Positions 9,389 through 9,454 of a stretch of 9,454 nucleotides of DNA are shown in pieces. Positions within the stretch are counted from its first letter, which is position 1, and each line of letters begins with the position of its first letter. A model generated the notes under the pieces. The model was not told the DNA's origin, searched no databases, and saw nothing but the letters and a program-made list of their open reading frames with translations. Source of the DNA: Pseudacidobacterium sp036264445 (GTDB lineage Bacteria > Acidobacteriota > Terriglobia > Terriglobales > Acidobacteriaceae); contig DATAQW010000071.1 in the NCBI GenBank assembly GCA_036264445.1, positions 1 through 9,454 of the forward strand, in the 5' to 3' direction. Both the position numbers and the translations under genes were made by a program.

Positions 9389-9414
9389 CCCAGGTCTCAA
9401 TTTTGAGACCTGGG
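9389..9414. terminator. Strong hairpin after the M20 gene, probable bidirectional terminator or repeat
   Basis: CCCAGGTCTC (9389-9398) pairs perfectly with GAGACCTGGG (9405-9414) around AATTTT. Two further A-T pairs are possible but would leave too tight a loop. It starts 15 bases after the M20 stop and 21 bases before a possible convergent gene end. No T-run follows on either strand, so it may act as a transcript 3' end or stability stem, or be a dispersed repeat, rather than a classical intrinsic terminator. Confidence 0.6.
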
Positions 9415-9434
9415 ATAACAACTCTCCTGGTGAA

Positions 9435-9454
9435 CTAGAAGCTATATCGCAGCG
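9435..9454 (-). CDS. Possible 3' end of an outer-membrane beta-barrel protein gene (TonB-dependent receptor-like)
   Basis: Read on the minus strand, the last 20 bases encode L-R-Y-S-F followed by TAG (9437-9435). A C-terminal aromatic strand ending in phenylalanine is the usual outer-membrane insertion signal of beta-barrel proteins, and LRYSF-like ends are common in the large TonB-dependent receptor-like proteins of Acidobacteriota. The hairpin at 9389-9414 would then lie between two convergent genes. Five codons are very little evidence, so this is a suggestion only. Confidence 0.3.

Overview
The window reads as an ordinary chromosomal stretch from a moderately GC-rich Gram-negative bacterium. 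Acidobacteriota (class Terriglobia; Granulicella, Terriglobus or Edaphobacter-like) is the best guess. The guess rests on the mix of secreted S9, M20 and DUF1800 proteins, on two intergenic repeat types common in such genomes, and on a possible outer-membrane beta-barrel C-terminus at the right edge. It is an inference from style and gene content, not from a marker gene.

Left part (1-2539). A 2-keto-4-pentenoate hydratase-like gene runs leftward off the edge (1-696, minus). It is divergent from msrP (823-1794), whose product is the Tat-exported molybdopterin subunit of the periplasmic methionine sulfoxide reductase. msrQ, the haem-containing membrane partner, follows (1886-2539). The divergent gap holds a 16-base dyad that overlaps a plausible -35 box for the hydratase. 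The msrP-msrQ gap holds a short REP-like element.

Centre (2580-7717). A secreted DUF1800 protein follows msrQ after 40 bases on the same strand, so msrP-msrQ-DUF1800 may be one transcription unit. It converges on a minus-strand pair: a secreted S9 serine peptidase (5591-7717) and a secreted nucleoside hydrolase (4608-5594). The pair overlaps by ATGA and is probably translationally coupled. A hairpin at the convergent junction covers the DUF1800 stop codon and may end transcription from both sides.

Right part (7718-9454). The 235-base divergent region between the S9 peptidase and an M20 metallopeptidase (7953-9374) contains a copy of a widespread 'CACCACAGA...CACAGAG' dispersed element. After the M20 gene comes a strong hairpin. 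The last 20 bases fit the end of a minus-strand outer-membrane protein gene reading LRYSF-stop.

Most products act outside the cytoplasm. Methionine repair (MsrPQ) sits beside a methionine-rich secreted protein, and the peptidases and nucleoside hydrolase could together scavenge peptides and nucleosides. I see no phage, transposase, CRISPR array, tRNA, rRNA or defence system. The items most worth a second look are the msrPQ-DUF1800 linkage, the nucleoside hydrolase with a substituted active-site histidine, and the intergenic repeats and dyads.
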